Below, in pieces: positions 10,812 to 22,747 of a stretch of DNA of 54,363 nucleotides. The notes below the pieces were generated by a model, which searched no databases, was not told where the DNA came from, and saw only the letters and a program-made list of their open reading frames with translations. The stretch lies in the NCBI RefSeq assembly GCF_002849595.1, contig NZ_NRQR01000014.1, forward strand, positions 1 to 54,363, given 5' to 3'. The DNA is from Luteimonas rhizosphaerae. Its GTDB lineage: Bacteria > Pseudomonadota > Gammaproteobacteria > Xanthomonadales > Xanthomonadaceae. Position numbers and translations under genes: made by a program. Each line of letters begins with the position of its first letter. Position 1 is the first letter of the stretch.

Positions 10812-11112
10812 GTTGTTTAGCTCCGTGGAAATAGGGGGAATGCGTCGAGGCATCGAAATGAGGCGTTAACGCAAACGCCTTGAGACATAGCCTAAAGTCA
10901 GCTGTGTGAAGGCGATGTTAACACTAACATAACGGTTAAAAGCTGCCAAGAAAACAATTGCTTAGCGTTTATCCGCGCGCAGGTATTGCGAGGAACTTGC
11001 TGGGCGGCAGTCTGCGGAGCCGGATCTGACGACGGCGTGAGGACTGGCCGGCGTGTGAGACCGGGGTTCCCGCCGCGGAAATTCCGGGTTTTCCACGCCG
11101 GGATCCCGGCAA
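10812..11112 (-). promoter_or_regulatory. AT-rich upstream region of the OmpA-family gene
   Basis: A 301-nt gap with no gene. The part nearest the porin is markedly AT-richer than the surroundings (10900-10970). It holds a 7-bp inverted repeat AGGCGTT / AACGCCT (10861-10880) that would form a leader hairpin about 50 nt before the ATG, and a perfect 6-bp dyad ATGTTA-ACAC-TAACAT (10915-10930). Several weak promoter-like hexamers are present and I could not choose one. The distal part (10980-11112) shows nothing notable apart from the 3' side of the lysR gene. Confidence 0.5.
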
Positions 11113-12058
11113 TTATTGAGGCGCCGAGTGCGCATTCTCCATTCCTTCCCGCAACTCCCAGACCGGCGGGTCCCCGATCCGTTCCCCTAGAAAATCGACC
11201 AGCGCGCGCACGCGTGGCGGCACCATCCGCCGTTGCGGCATCACGGCATGGATCGCACTGACGGGCAAGGCATGATCGGGCAATACGACGACGAGCCGGC
11301 CCTCCCGAAGATCCTCATGCACGTGCCACAGCGAATGCAGCGCGATGCCGAGGCCGGACACGGCGGCATCGCGCAGCGCTTCGCCGAGATTGCTTTCGAA
11401 CCGTCCCTGCATGCGCACGGTGTGCACGACACCGTCGGGCGCAGTCAGATGCCAGACATCCTGCAGCCCGCGACTGCCGAACAGCAGCACGCCATCTTGC
11501 GCAGTCAGATCGGCGGGCGTCCGGGGAACGCCACGCGCGGCGAGATACGCCGGCGCCGCGCAGAGCGCGCGCAGGTTGCGGGCGATGGGACGCGCGATCA
11601 GCGACGAGTCGGCCAGTTCACCGATCCGGATCGCAAGGTCGTACCCGCGGCCGACCAGATCCGTCACCCGGTCGTCGAGATCGAGGCTGACGCGCAGTTG
11701 CGGATGCCGCGCGAGGAATTCCGGCAACAGCGGCGACACGTACTGGCGACCGAAGCCGACGTCGTTACCCGCAACGTACCCCCACTCCGCTGCCGCCGCC
11801 GGTTTCGCGCAGGCTGGCGGCCAGGGTGTCGAGTTCATCCAGAAGGGGCCGTCCCTGTTCGGCCAGCATCAGGCCTTCGGGTGTGGGATGCAGGCGCCGC
11901 GTCGTGCGGTGCAGCAGGCGCACGCCCAGATCCACCTCGAGCCGCTTCAGCCGCTGGCTGGCGACGGCGACCGACAGATCGAGACTGCGCGCGGCCGCAC
12001 TGATCGATCCCAGATCGAGCACGCGCAGGAACAGCGCCATGTCGCTGATGCGTTCCAT
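11113..12058 (-). pseudogene. LysR-family transcriptional regulator, frameshifted
   Basis: The first 90 or so residues form a standard LysR helix-turn-helix (MALFLRVLDLGSISAAARS, RLKRLEVDLGVRLLHRTTR) and linker helix up to LRETGGGSG. The reading frame then stops at 11765. The effector domain continues in another frame from about 11780 (GFGRQYVSPLLPEFLARH, GYDLAIRIGELADSSL) to the stop at 11113. A single extra G in the G5 run at 11779-11783 would join the two frames, but the canonical LRVT segment is found in the third frame at 11763-11774, so more than one small change may be clustered here. The protein as written would have no effector domain. Divergent from the MFS exporter, which it probably controlled. 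Confidence 0.8.
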
Positions 12059-12076
12059 CGATTCTCAAAAAAAACT

Positions 12077-12095
12077 TGATAGTGATTGCGGATCA
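12077..12095. promoter_or_regulatory. Candidate LysR-type box (TGAT-N11-ATCA)
   Basis: A perfect dyad TGAT / ATCA separated by 11 nt, the T-N11-A form bound by LysR regulators, lies 18 nt from the lysR start and 63 nt from the MFS gene start. An A-run (12067-12074) is beside it. Position and shape fit autoregulation plus control of the exporter; this is inference. Confidence 0.45.
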
Positions 12096-12158
12096 TAGCG
12101 CTGTATCGAAGTCAGGCGCCGCCGCAGACTGCCGGCCTCCCACGCTCCGGCCACGCCC

Positions 12159-13247
12159 ATGCCCCCCGCGCTTCCTGCTCCCGCCGCCACTTCCGCGCGG
12201 ATGCCGCTCGCCCTGTACGCACTGACCGCCGGCGCCTTCGGCATCGGCACGACCGAGTTCGTGATCATGGGGCTGCTGACCCAGGTCGCCGCCGACCTCC
12301 AGGTCAGCATCGCGGCGGCGGGCCTGCTGATCTCGGGCTACGCGCTCGGCGTCTTCGTCGGCGCACCCCTGCTGACGATCGCGACCGGCCGCTTGCCGCG
12401 CAAGGCGGTGCTCGTCGGTCTGATGGTCGTGTTCACGCTCGGGAATCTCGCCTGTGCACTGGCGCCCGATTACGGCTGGCTGATGGCTGCGCGCGTGGCG
12501 ACCTCGCTGGCGCACGGGACCTTCTTCGGCGTCGGCGCGGTGGTGGGCACCCGGCGGGGTTGGGAGGCGCGGCTGATCATCGCGACCCTGGTGCCGAACG
12601 ACACCGCGACCCGTGCACCGAGCCGCGTGTCGCAGGAGATCCGGGCCGTGCTGCAGCCCCAGGTGCTGCTCGGCCTGTCGATGACGGTGCTGGGGTTCGC
12701 CGGCGTCTTTACCGTCTACACCTACATCCAGCCGATCCTGCTGCAGGTCACACGCCTGCCCGAGACCGCGGTGTCGGCCGTGCTGCTGGTGTTCGGCGTC
12801 GGCATGATCCTGGGCAACCTGCTCGGCGGACGCCTGGCGGACCGTCGTCCGGCCGGGTCGCTGGTGGTGACGCTGGGCGTGCTGGCGGTGGTGCTCGCCG
12901 CGATCGGCCTCGTCATGCGGTCGCCCGTGGCGATGGTCGCGTTCACCGGATTGCTCGGGATCGCGGCATTCGCGACCGTCGCGCCGATGCAGCTGTGGGT
13001 GCTGCAGAAAGCCGGCGCTGCCGGACGCACGCTGGCATCGAGCCTCAACATCGGCGCGTTCAACCTCGGCAACGCGCTCGGCGCCTGGCTCGGTGGCATG
13101 GTGCTGGTGCACGCCGGCGGACTCGCGAACGTCAGCTGGGCGGCGTCGCTGGTGACACTGGCCGGCGCCGGCGTCGCGCTGGTCGCGATCCGGTGGGCGC
13201 GTCCGTCGCGACGCACGCCCGATGTCGAGGTCTGCCCTGCACGATGA
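12159..13247 (+). CDS. MFS transporter of the AraJ/YdhP type, shortened internally
   Basis: 362 residues. The N-terminal half is typical of drug/sugar efflux members: GIGTTEFVIMGLL in helix 1, GYALGVFVGAPLL, then LPRKAVLVGLM between helices 2 and 3, and AARVATSLAHGTFFGVGAVV in helix 4. The second six-helix half (from about residue 167) looks complete, including GRLADRRPAG. Between residues 130 and 141 only a few residues (GTRRGWEARLI) join helix 4 to the central loop, where relatives have helices 5 and 6, about 40-50 residues. The frame is kept, so a 10-helix product could be made, but transport activity is doubtful. Divergent from the damaged lysR gene; both may be decaying together. Confidence 0.8.
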   Translation: MPPALPAPAATSARMPLALYALTAGAFGIGTTEFVIMGLLTQVAADLQVSIAAAGLLISGYALGVFVGAPLLTIATGRLPRKAVLVGLMVVFTLGNLACALAPDYGWLMAARVATSLAHGTFFGVGAVVGTRRGWEARLIIATLVPNDTATRAPSRVSQEIRAVLQPQVLLGLSMTVLGFAGVFTVYTYIQPILLQVTRLPETAVSAVLLVFGVGMILGNLLGGRLADRRPAGSLVVTLGVLAVVLAAIGLVMRSPVAMVAFTGLLGIAAFATVAPMQLWVLQKAGAAGRTLASSLNIGAFNLGNALGAWLGGMVLVHAGGLANVSWAASLVTLAGAGVALVAIRWARPSRRTPDVEVCPAR

Positions 13248-13413
13248 GCACCCGCGCCCGATTGCCCGCGCGGAGATCCCCGCGCTCCCGCGCGATACGC
13301 GGTTGCACCCATGCCGCCATCGCGCAGGGTGACCGCACCCGCACCCGCCCCCGTTTACCCTGATCACCCGGCACGACGACGCACGTCGCCGCCCCTGCAC
13401 CCGAGGAATTCCC

Positions 13414-16654
<3,241 letters not shown>

Positions 16655-17024
16655 CCGCCGAGGCCACCGCATACACCACTGTGTGGGCACCCGCTGGATG
16701 CCGCGTGAAGGCTCTGAGGCGCACTGCCGCGCGCTGCAGTGAATCCGACGTGGCCGCCTGAATAGGCACACTTGCGCCGCCGGCGCCAGTGCCGCGCATT
16801 CACGTTCGATTGGGAAACGCACCGATACCGTGCCCCCACTTCGTCCCGCCCCCTTCGGCAGGACACCGGCCTCTGACCGCCCATCTGCGGATTCCGAGGC
16901 CCGGGCGAAAGCGCCATAGAGTCGCCGCCCTCCCCAATACGCCATGTCGGTTTCCGCCGCTGCCTGCGTTCCCTGTTTTCGGGGCGGTGGCGTGCGGTCC
17001 GGCGCAACGGAGCAAGGAGTTCAG
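16655..17024. other. Intergenic region with no gene seen
   Basis: 370 nt between fadH and the cell-wall hydrolase. I see no coding region, strong hairpin or convincing promoter; only the AAGGAG ribosome site at 17014-17019 next to the following ATG. Confidence 0.5.
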
Positions 17025-17504
17025 ATGAAACTCGAGTGGATCATGTGGCTGGCCTCCGTGCTGCCACCCCCGGCCGCGGACTCGCTCTGTCTGAGCACCA
17101 CGGTCTACCTGGAAGCCCGCGACCAGTCCGTGCGCGGGCAGGAAGCGGTCGCCGAAGTGGCGCTGCGGCGCCAGGACAGCGGCCTGTGGGGCGAATCGAT
17201 GTGCGAGGTCGTGACCGCGCGCAAGCAGTTCGCCCCGACGATCCTGTCGCCCAACACCCGCCTCGGCAACACCGATGCCTGGTCGCAGGCCGTCAGCGTC
17301 GCGCTGGAATCGGAGCGCAACTGGGCGCTGCCGCCGAACAAGCGGCGCGAGATCGTGCCCGGCGCCAGCCATTTCCTCGCGCACGCGATCGCCGCGCCGA
17401 GCTGGCGTCACGCCGCCCAGGTGGCGACGATCGGCGACCACACCTTCCTGCGCGTGCAGTCGCTGCGCCCGAGCACGCCGGTCGCCGTGCGCGATCGCGG
17501 CTGA
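17025..17504 (+). CDS. SleB/CwlJ-type cell wall hydrolase
   Basis: 159 residues. The Hydrolase_2 fold signature is clear: STTVYLEARDQSVRGQEAVAEVALRR, with Glu30 as the expected catalytic acid, then GASHFLAHAIAAPSW and the late motif IGDHTFLR. In spore-formers this family cuts spore cortex; in Proteobacteria it is a peptidoglycan hydrolase of uncertain role. The N terminus MKLEWIMWLASVLPPPA looks like a weak signal or membrane segment. An AAGGAG lies 5 nt before the ATG, which fixes the start. It ends in a strong hairpin and is probably transcribed alone. Confidence 0.87.
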   Translation: MKLEWIMWLASVLPPPAADSLCLSTTVYLEARDQSVRGQEAVAEVALRRQDSGLWGESMCEVVTARKQFAPTILSPNTRLGNTDAWSQAVSVALESERNWALPPNKRREIVPGASHFLAHAIAAPSWRHAAQVATIGDHTFLRVQSLRPSTPVAVRDRG

Positions 17505-17530
17505 CGCCACCAGTCCCTGCACGTCGCATC

Positions 17531-17554
17531 GAAACCCGCCGAGTGGCGGGTTTC
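17531..17554 (+). terminator. Terminator hairpin after the cell wall hydrolase
   Basis: A 10-bp perfect stem GAAACCCGCC / GGCGGGTTTC with a GAGT loop, 27 nt after the stop codon. The T residues are inside the stem, so strength as an intrinsic terminator is uncertain. Confidence 0.65.
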
Positions 17555-17606
17555 GTCGTGACGGGGCCTGCCGCATAGTGGCGCCTTCTTGTTCGGGAGA
17601 CGACCG

Positions 17607-18218
17607 ATGCAGCTCTACACCAAACCCGGCGCGTGCTCGCTGGCCGATCACATCGTGCTGCAGTGGATCGGCGCGCCGTTCGACGTGACGATCGTGGACG
17701 GCACGCAGATGAAGTCGCCCGAGTATCTGGCGCTCAATCCCGCGGGCTCGGTGCCGGTGCTGGTCGTCGACGGTTGGCCGCTGACGCAGAACGCGGCGAT
17801 CCTCAACTATCTCGCCGACACGTATCCCGAGGCCGCGCTCGGCGGCGACGGATCGCCACGCGGCCGCGCCGAGGTCAATCGCTGGCTCGCGCTGGTCAAT
17901 GCGGATCTGCACCCCGCATTCCACCCGCTGTTCGGCAGCACCAAGTACCTCGAGGATCCGGCTGCGATCGATCGCACGCGGCAGCATGCCATGCAGAAAG
18001 TGCGCGGCTATTTCGAGCGCATCGATGCGCAGCTCGCCGGCCGCGACTGGCTGACCGGTTCGCGGTCGATCGCCGATGCGTATCTGTTCGTCACCTTGCA
18101 GTGGGCCAAAAAGCTGAAGCTCGACCTCGGCGGCCTGGACCATCTGCAGGGCTTCGACGCCCGCATGCTCGCCGATGCCGGCGTCCGCGCCGCGATGGAC
18201 GCCGAAGGCATCCTCTAG
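17607..18218 (+). CDS. Glutathione S-transferase family protein
   Basis: 203 residues. The thioredoxin-like N-terminal domain starts MQLYTKPGACSLADHI, has the cis-proline region GSVPVLVVDG and the glutathione gamma-glutamyl contact QNAAILNYLADTYPE; the all-helical domain follows with LTGSRSIADAYLFV. This pattern is of the bacterial beta-class (GstA-like), where a Cys near residue 10 (GACS) contacts glutathione. It should be cytoplasmic and act on electrophiles or disulfides. GGGAGA precedes the ATG. Convergent with prpF across an 81-nt gap. Confidence 0.9.
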   Translation: MQLYTKPGACSLADHIVLQWIGAPFDVTIVDGTQMKSPEYLALNPAGSVPVLVVDGWPLTQNAAILNYLADTYPEAALGGDGSPRGRAEVNRWLALVNADLHPAFHPLFGSTKYLEDPAAIDRTRQHAMQKVRGYFERIDAQLAGRDWLTGSRSIADAYLFVTLQWAKKLKLDLGGLDHLQGFDARMLADAGVRAAMDAEGIL

Positions 18219-18299
18219 CCGTCTCGACCGGGCCAGGTATCACCACGCCGGCCTGACGCGTCGCGCGGCCCGCACGCGCGGCGTCGATGCCGCATCGCG

Positions 18300-19487
18300 T
18301 CAGGTCGTCGGCACCCGCACGGCGCCTTCCATCAGCACGCGCGCCGAGCGCGACATGATCGCCTTGGCGACCGTCCAGCGGCCGTCGACCTGCACCGCTT
18401 CGGCGCCGACCCGCAGCGTGCCGGAAGGGTGGCCGAACCGCACCGAGGTCCGCGCACCGCCACCGGCCGCCAGATTCACCAGCGTGCCCGGGATCGCGGC
18501 CGCGGTCGCGATCGCCACCGCCGCTGTGCCCATCATCGCGTGGTGCAGCTTGCCCATCGACAGCGCGCGCACCAGCAGATCGATGTCGCCGGCCGCGATC
18601 GCCTTGCCGCTCGACACCACGTGATCGCGCGGTGGCGCGACGAAGGCGACTTTCGGCGTGTGCTGCCGCGTCGCCGCCTCGGACACGTCGTTGATGAGCC
18701 CCATGCGCACCGCGCCGTGCGCGCGGATCGTCTCGAACATCGCAAGCGCCCTGGCGTCGCCGTTGATCGCGTCCTGCAACTCGTTGCCGGTGTAGCCGAT
18801 CGAGCCGGCGTCGACGAAGATCGTCGGGATGCCGGCATCGATCAGCGTCGCGCGTAGCGTGCCGACGCCCGGCACCTCGAGATCGTCGACGAGATGGCCG
18901 GTCGGGAACATCGCGCCGCCGCCGTCACCCTCGCCTTCGTCGGCGGGATCGACGAACTCCAGCACGATCTCCGCCGCCGGGAACGTCACGCCGTCGAGTT
19001 CGAAATCGCCGGTCTCCTGCACCTGCCCGTCCGCCACCGGCACGTGCACGAGGATGGTCTTGCCGATGTTCGCCTGCCACACGCGCACCGCGACGGTGCC
19101 GTCGCGCGGAATCCGCGCCGCATCGATGAAACCGTTGGCGATCGCGAACGGGCCGACCGCGGTACTGAGGTTGCCGCAGTTGCCGCTCCAGTCGACGAAG
19201 GCGCTGTCGATCGACACCTGGCCGTAGAGATAGTCGACATCGTGATCCGGCACCGTCGCGGGCCCGATGATCACGCACTTGCTGGTCGACGAGGTTGCGC
19301 CGCCCATGCCGTCGGTGTGTTTGCCATAGGGATCGGGCGAGCCGATCACACGCAGCAGCAGGGCGTCGCGCGCCGGCCCAGGCGCCTGCGCCTCGACGGG
19401 CAGGTCGTCGAGACGGAAGAACACACCTTTCGACGTGCCGCCGCGCATGTAGCTGGCGGGAATGCGGAGCTGGGGGCGATGGGTCAT
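18300..19487 (-). CDS. prpF: 2-methylaconitate cis-trans isomerase
   Basis: 395 residues. The family signature is at the N terminus, YMRGGTSKGVFF, followed by DGMGGATSSTSK, SGNCGNLSTAVGPFA and SMGKLHHAMMGTAAVA. PrpF isomerises the 2-methylaconitate isomer produced by AcnD so that an aconitase can rehydrate it to 2-methylisocitrate; the pair AcnD+PrpF replaces PrpD. It is the last gene of the methylcitrate operon, starting 14 nt after the 2H phosphoesterase stop. The sequence looks complete and undamaged. Confidence 0.95.
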   Translation of the reverse strand: MTHRPQLRIPASYMRGGTSKGVFFRLDDLPVEAQAPGPARDALLLRVIGSPDPYGKHTDGMGGATSSTSKCVIIGPATVPDHDVDYLYGQVSIDSAFVDWSGNCGNLSTAVGPFAIANGFIDAARIPRDGTVAVRVWQANIGKTILVHVPVADGQVQETGDFELDGVTFPAAEIVLEFVDPADEGEGDGGGAMFPTGHLVDDLEVPGVGTLRATLIDAGIPTIFVDAGSIGYTGNELQDAINGDARALAMFETIRAHGAVRMGLINDVSEAATRQHTPKVAFVAPPRDHVVSSGKAIAAGDIDLLVRALSMGKLHHAMMGTAAVAIATAAAIPGTLVNLAAGGGARTSVRFGHPSGTLRVGAEAVQVDGRWTVAKAIMSRSARVLMEGAVRVPTT

Positions 19488-19501
19488 GGCGTCTGCGTCT
19501 C

Positions 19502-20077
19502 TCAGAAAAGCGGGGGCTGTGCGGCTCCGCGATGTGTCGGAGGCAGGAGATCCCAGCCTGCAAGCGTGTCGTAGCGGTAGGGGTCACGCATGCGGCGCAC
19601 CAGCTCGATCCGGGCAAGGTGCCAGGAGACGGCAGGAAAGCGAACTGTCGGGATGGCCGCGGGCGCGCCATACGCGAACGTGACATGCGGCGCGTGGCGT
19701 ACCTGATCCTCGATTCCATCCACGTTCGCGAATGCCGCACGCATGGCGACCAGAAGCGCGAGAAATTCCGGTGTCTTGCCTGCCGACGACTCGAAACGCC
19801 AATCGACGCGGTCGCGGCCGCCACTGGCGATGCGATCCAGCGAGAAGTCGAAGGCGTGCGCCTGCAACCCGTCGCCGACCTGGATCATTCGCATCAGCTC
19901 GGCATGCGTGTCGTCGTGCCTGTCCGACAAGGACTGATGCGAATTGGAAGGATCGAAAAGCCTGTCGCCCAAGCGGGACACCAACCCGGCCGCCGTCGCG
20001 ACCCGCAGCAGTTCCGAGATGACAGCGCCTGGTGTCCGTGCGATGAACATCAGGAACGGCTCTTTCGAGGCGTTCAC
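19502..20077 (-). CDS. 2H phosphoesterase / 2'-5' RNA ligase-like protein
   Basis: 191 residues with a GTG start placed 1 nt after the acnD stop codon; an internal Met at residue 10 is the alternative. Two HxS/T motifs define the 2H fold: His47-Gln-Ser49 in NSHQSLSD and His131-Val-Thr133 in PHVTFAYG, with about 80 residues between them. Enzymes of this fold act on 2'-5' or cyclic phosphodiester bonds in RNA or small nucleotides. The substrate is unknown. Spacing to acnD and prpF shows it is a built-in member of the methylcitrate operon, which is not a known requirement of that pathway. Confidence 0.75.
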   Translation of the reverse strand: MNASKEPFLMFIARTPGAVISELLRVATAAGLVSRLGDRLFDPSNSHQSLSDRHDDTHAELMRMIQVGDGLQAHAFDFSLDRIASGGRDRVDWRFESSAGKTPEFLALLVAMRAAFANVDGIEDQVRHAPHVTFAYGAPAAIPTVRFPAVSWHLARIELVRRMRDPYRYDTLAGWDLLPPTHRGAAQPPLF

Positions 20078-20078
20078 G

Positions 20079-22676
20079 TCAGGCCGCCTGCGCCGCCGCC
20101 AGAAAATCCTGCGCGAAGCGCTGCAGCACGCCACCCGCCTCATAGATCGACAGCTCTTCCGCGGTGTCGAGTCGGCAGGTCACCGGTACCGTGAGGTCGG
20201 TGCCGTCGGTGCGGTGGATGCGCAGCGTCAGTGTGGCGCCCGGCGTGCGTTCGCCGATCACGTCGAAGGTTTCGCTGCCGTCGATGCCGAGCGTCGCGCG
20301 CGTGGTGCCGGACAGGAACTCCAGCGGCAGTACGCCCATGCCGATCAGGTTCGTACGATGGATGCGCTCGAAGCCTTCGGCGACGATCGCCTCCACGCCC
20401 GCGAGCCGCACGCCCTTGGCCGCCCAGTCGCGCGAGCTGCCCTGGCCGTAGTCGGCGCCGGCGACGATGATCAGCGGCTGCTTGCGCGCCATGTACGTCT
20501 CGATCGCTTCCCACATGCGGGTGACCTCGCCCTCCGGCTCCAGCCGTGTCAACGAGCCCTGCTTCACCTGGCCGTCGACGACCGCCATCTCGTTGATCAG
20601 CTTCGGGTTGGCGAACGTCGCGCGCTGCGCGGTCAGATGGTCGCCGCGATGGGTGGCGTAGGAATTGAAGTCCTCCTCCGGCACGCCCATCTTCGCGAGG
20701 TATTCGCCGGCCGCGCTGCTGGCCATGATCGCGTTCGACGGCGACAGGTGGTCGGTCGTGATGTTGTCGCCCAGCACCGCGAGCGGCCGCATACCGGTCA
20801 GCGTGCGCGCGCCGGCCAGCGCGCCTTCCCAGTACGGCGGACGCCGGATGTAGGTGCTCATCTCGCGCCAGTCGTACAGCGGCGCGACGCGCTCGCCGGT
20901 GTCCACGTGCAGCTTGAACATCGGCCCGTAGACCGCGCGGAACTGCTCGGGCTTGACGCTGGCCTTGACCACCGCGTCGATCTCCTCGTCGGACGGCCAC
21001 AGATCCTTCAGCGTCACCGGCCTGCCGGCCTGGTCCAGACCCAGCACGTCCTTCTCGATGTCGAAGCGCACCGTGCCGGCGATCGCGTAGGCCACCACCA
21101 GCGGCGGCGACGCGAGGAACGCCTGCTTCGCATACGGATGGATACGCCCGTCGAAATTGCGGTTGCCCGACAGCACCGCGGTCGCGTACAGATCGCGGTC
21201 GATGACTTCCTTCTCGATCGCCGGATCCAGCGCGCCGCTCATGCCGTTGCAGGTCGTGCAGGCGAAGGCCACGATGCCGAAGCCGAGCTGTTCGAGTTCC
21301 GACAGCAACTGCGCTTCCTGCAGGTAGAGTTCGACCGCCTTCGAACCCGGGGCGAGCGACGACTTCACCCAGGGCTTGCGGGTCAGGCCGGCGCGGTTCG
21401 CATTGCGTGCCAGCAGACCGGCCGCGATCACGTTGCGCGGGTTGGACGTATTGGTGCAGCTGGTGATCGCGGCGATGATCACCGCGCCATCCGGCATCGC
21501 GCCGTCGGCGGGCAGTTCCCACGGGCGCGCGATGCCGCTGGCGGCGAGATCGCTGGTCGACACACGCTTGTGCGGATTCGACGGCCCCGCGACGTTGCGC
21601 ACGACGCCCGACAGGTCGAACGTCAGCACGCGCTCGTACTCGGCGGTCACCAGGTCGTCGGCCCACAGGCCTGCGGTCTTCGCGTAGGTCTCGACGAGCT
21701 GGATCTGCGCATCCTCGCGGCCGGTCAGGCGCAGGTAGTCGATCGTCTGCCGGTCGATGTAGAACATCGCCGCCGTGGCGCCGAATTCCGGCGTCATGTT
21801 GGAAATAGTCGCCCGGTCGCCGATCGTCAATGCATTCGCGCCTTCGCCGTAGAACTCCAGGAACGCACCGACGACTTTCTGCGCACGCAGGAATTCGGTC
21901 AGCGCGAGAACGACATCGGTCGCGGTGATGCCCGGCGCGGGACGGCCGGTCAGCTCGACACCGATGATGTCGGGCAACCGCATCCACGAGGCGCGACCCA
22001 GCATCACGCTCTCCGCCTCCAGCCCACCGACGCCGATCGCGATCACGCCCAGCGCATCGACATGCGGCGTGTGGCTGTCGGTCCCCACGCAGGTATCCGG
22101 AAATGCCACGCCATCCTCGGTGTAGACCACCGGCGACATCTTCTCCAGATTGATCTGGTGCATGATCCCGTTGCCAGGCGGAATCACGTCGACGTTGCGG
22201 AAAGCCTGCTTCGTCCAATCGATGAAGTGGAAACGGTCCGCATTGCGCCGGTCCTCGATCGCGCGGTTCTTGACGAACGCATCGGGGTCGAAGCCGCCGC
22301 ATTCGACGGCCAGCGAGTGGTCGACGATCAACTGCACCGGCACCACCGGATTGACCTTCGCCGGATCGCCGCCCTGGTCGGCGATCGCGTCGCGCAGGCC
22401 CGCCAGGTCGACGAGCGCGGTCTGGCCGAGGATGTCGTGACAGACCACGCGCGCCGGAAACCACGGAAAATCCAGGTCGCGACGCCGTTCGACCAGCTGC
22501 GTCAGCGAGGCGGTCAGCGTCGCCGGATCGCAGCGTCGCACCAGATTCTCGGCGAACACGCGCGAGCTGTACGGCAGCGTCGCGTACGCGCCTGGCCGGA
22601 TGGCGTCCACGGCTTCGCGCGCGTCGAACCAGTCGAGCGTCGTGCCGGGAAGGGATTTGCGGTGCTGGCTGTTCAT
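20079..22676 (-). CDS. acnD: Fe/S-dependent 2-methylcitrate dehydratase (AcnD)
   Basis: 865 residues, the usual AcnD length, slightly shorter than AcnA. Aconitase features: the cluster cysteines in TSCTNTSNPRN and ACTTCNGMSG, VGTDSHTPH, MFYIDRQTIDYL, and the swivelling domain with ADYGQGSSRDWAAKG. The general aconitase superfamily is certain; assignment to AcnD rests on the flanking prpB, prpC and prpF. It dehydrates 2-methylcitrate to a 2-methylaconitate isomer. The start ATG ends at 22676; longer readings run into non-conserved sequence. 71 nt separate it from prpC. Confidence 0.94.
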   Translation of the reverse strand: MNSQHRKSLPGTTLDWFDAREAVDAIRPGAYATLPYSSRVFAENLVRRCDPATLTASLTQLVERRRDLDFPWFPARVVCHDILGQTALVDLAGLRDAIADQGGDPAKVNPVVPVQLIVDHSLAVECGGFDPDAFVKNRAIEDRRNADRFHFIDWTKQAFRNVDVIPPGNGIMHQINLEKMSPVVYTEDGVAFPDTCVGTDSHTPHVDALGVIAIGVGGLEAESVMLGRASWMRLPDIIGVELTGRPAPGITATDVVLALTEFLRAQKVVGAFLEFYGEGANALTIGDRATISNMTPEFGATAAMFYIDRQTIDYLRLTGREDAQIQLVETYAKTAGLWADDLVTAEYERVLTFDLSGVVRNVAGPSNPHKRVSTSDLAASGIARPWELPADGAMPDGAVIIAAITSCTNTSNPRNVIAAGLLARNANRAGLTRKPWVKSSLAPGSKAVELYLQEAQLLSELEQLGFGIVAFACTTCNGMSGALDPAIEKEVIDRDLYATAVLSGNRNFDGRIHPYAKQAFLASPPLVVAYAIAGTVRFDIEKDVLGLDQAGRPVTLKDLWPSDEEIDAVVKASVKPEQFRAVYGPMFKLHVDTGERVAPLYDWREMSTYIRRPPYWEGALAGARTLTGMRPLAVLGDNITTDHLSPSNAIMASSAAGEYLAKMGVPEEDFNSYATHRGDHLTAQRATFANPKLINEMAVVDGQVKQGSLTRLEPEGEVTRMWEAIETYMARKQPLIIVAGADYGQGSSRDWAAKGVRLAGVEAIVAEGFERIHRTNLIGMGVLPLEFLSGTTRATLGIDGSETFDVIGERTPGATLTLRIHRTDGTDLTVPVTCRLDTAEELSIYEAGGVLQRFAQDFLAAAQAA

Positions 22677-22747
22677 GGCTGGCTTCAACATTCGAAAGGA
22701 GCGGAAACGCGAGTCCCCGCGCGTGCGGTGACCGGTGCAGGAAGGCC

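Noticed and set aside
11763..11800. Programmed ribosomal frameshift in lysR
   Set aside because: LysR genes are not known to use one, the slip run is a plain G5 with no stimulatory hairpin seen, and several nearby genes have similar lesions.
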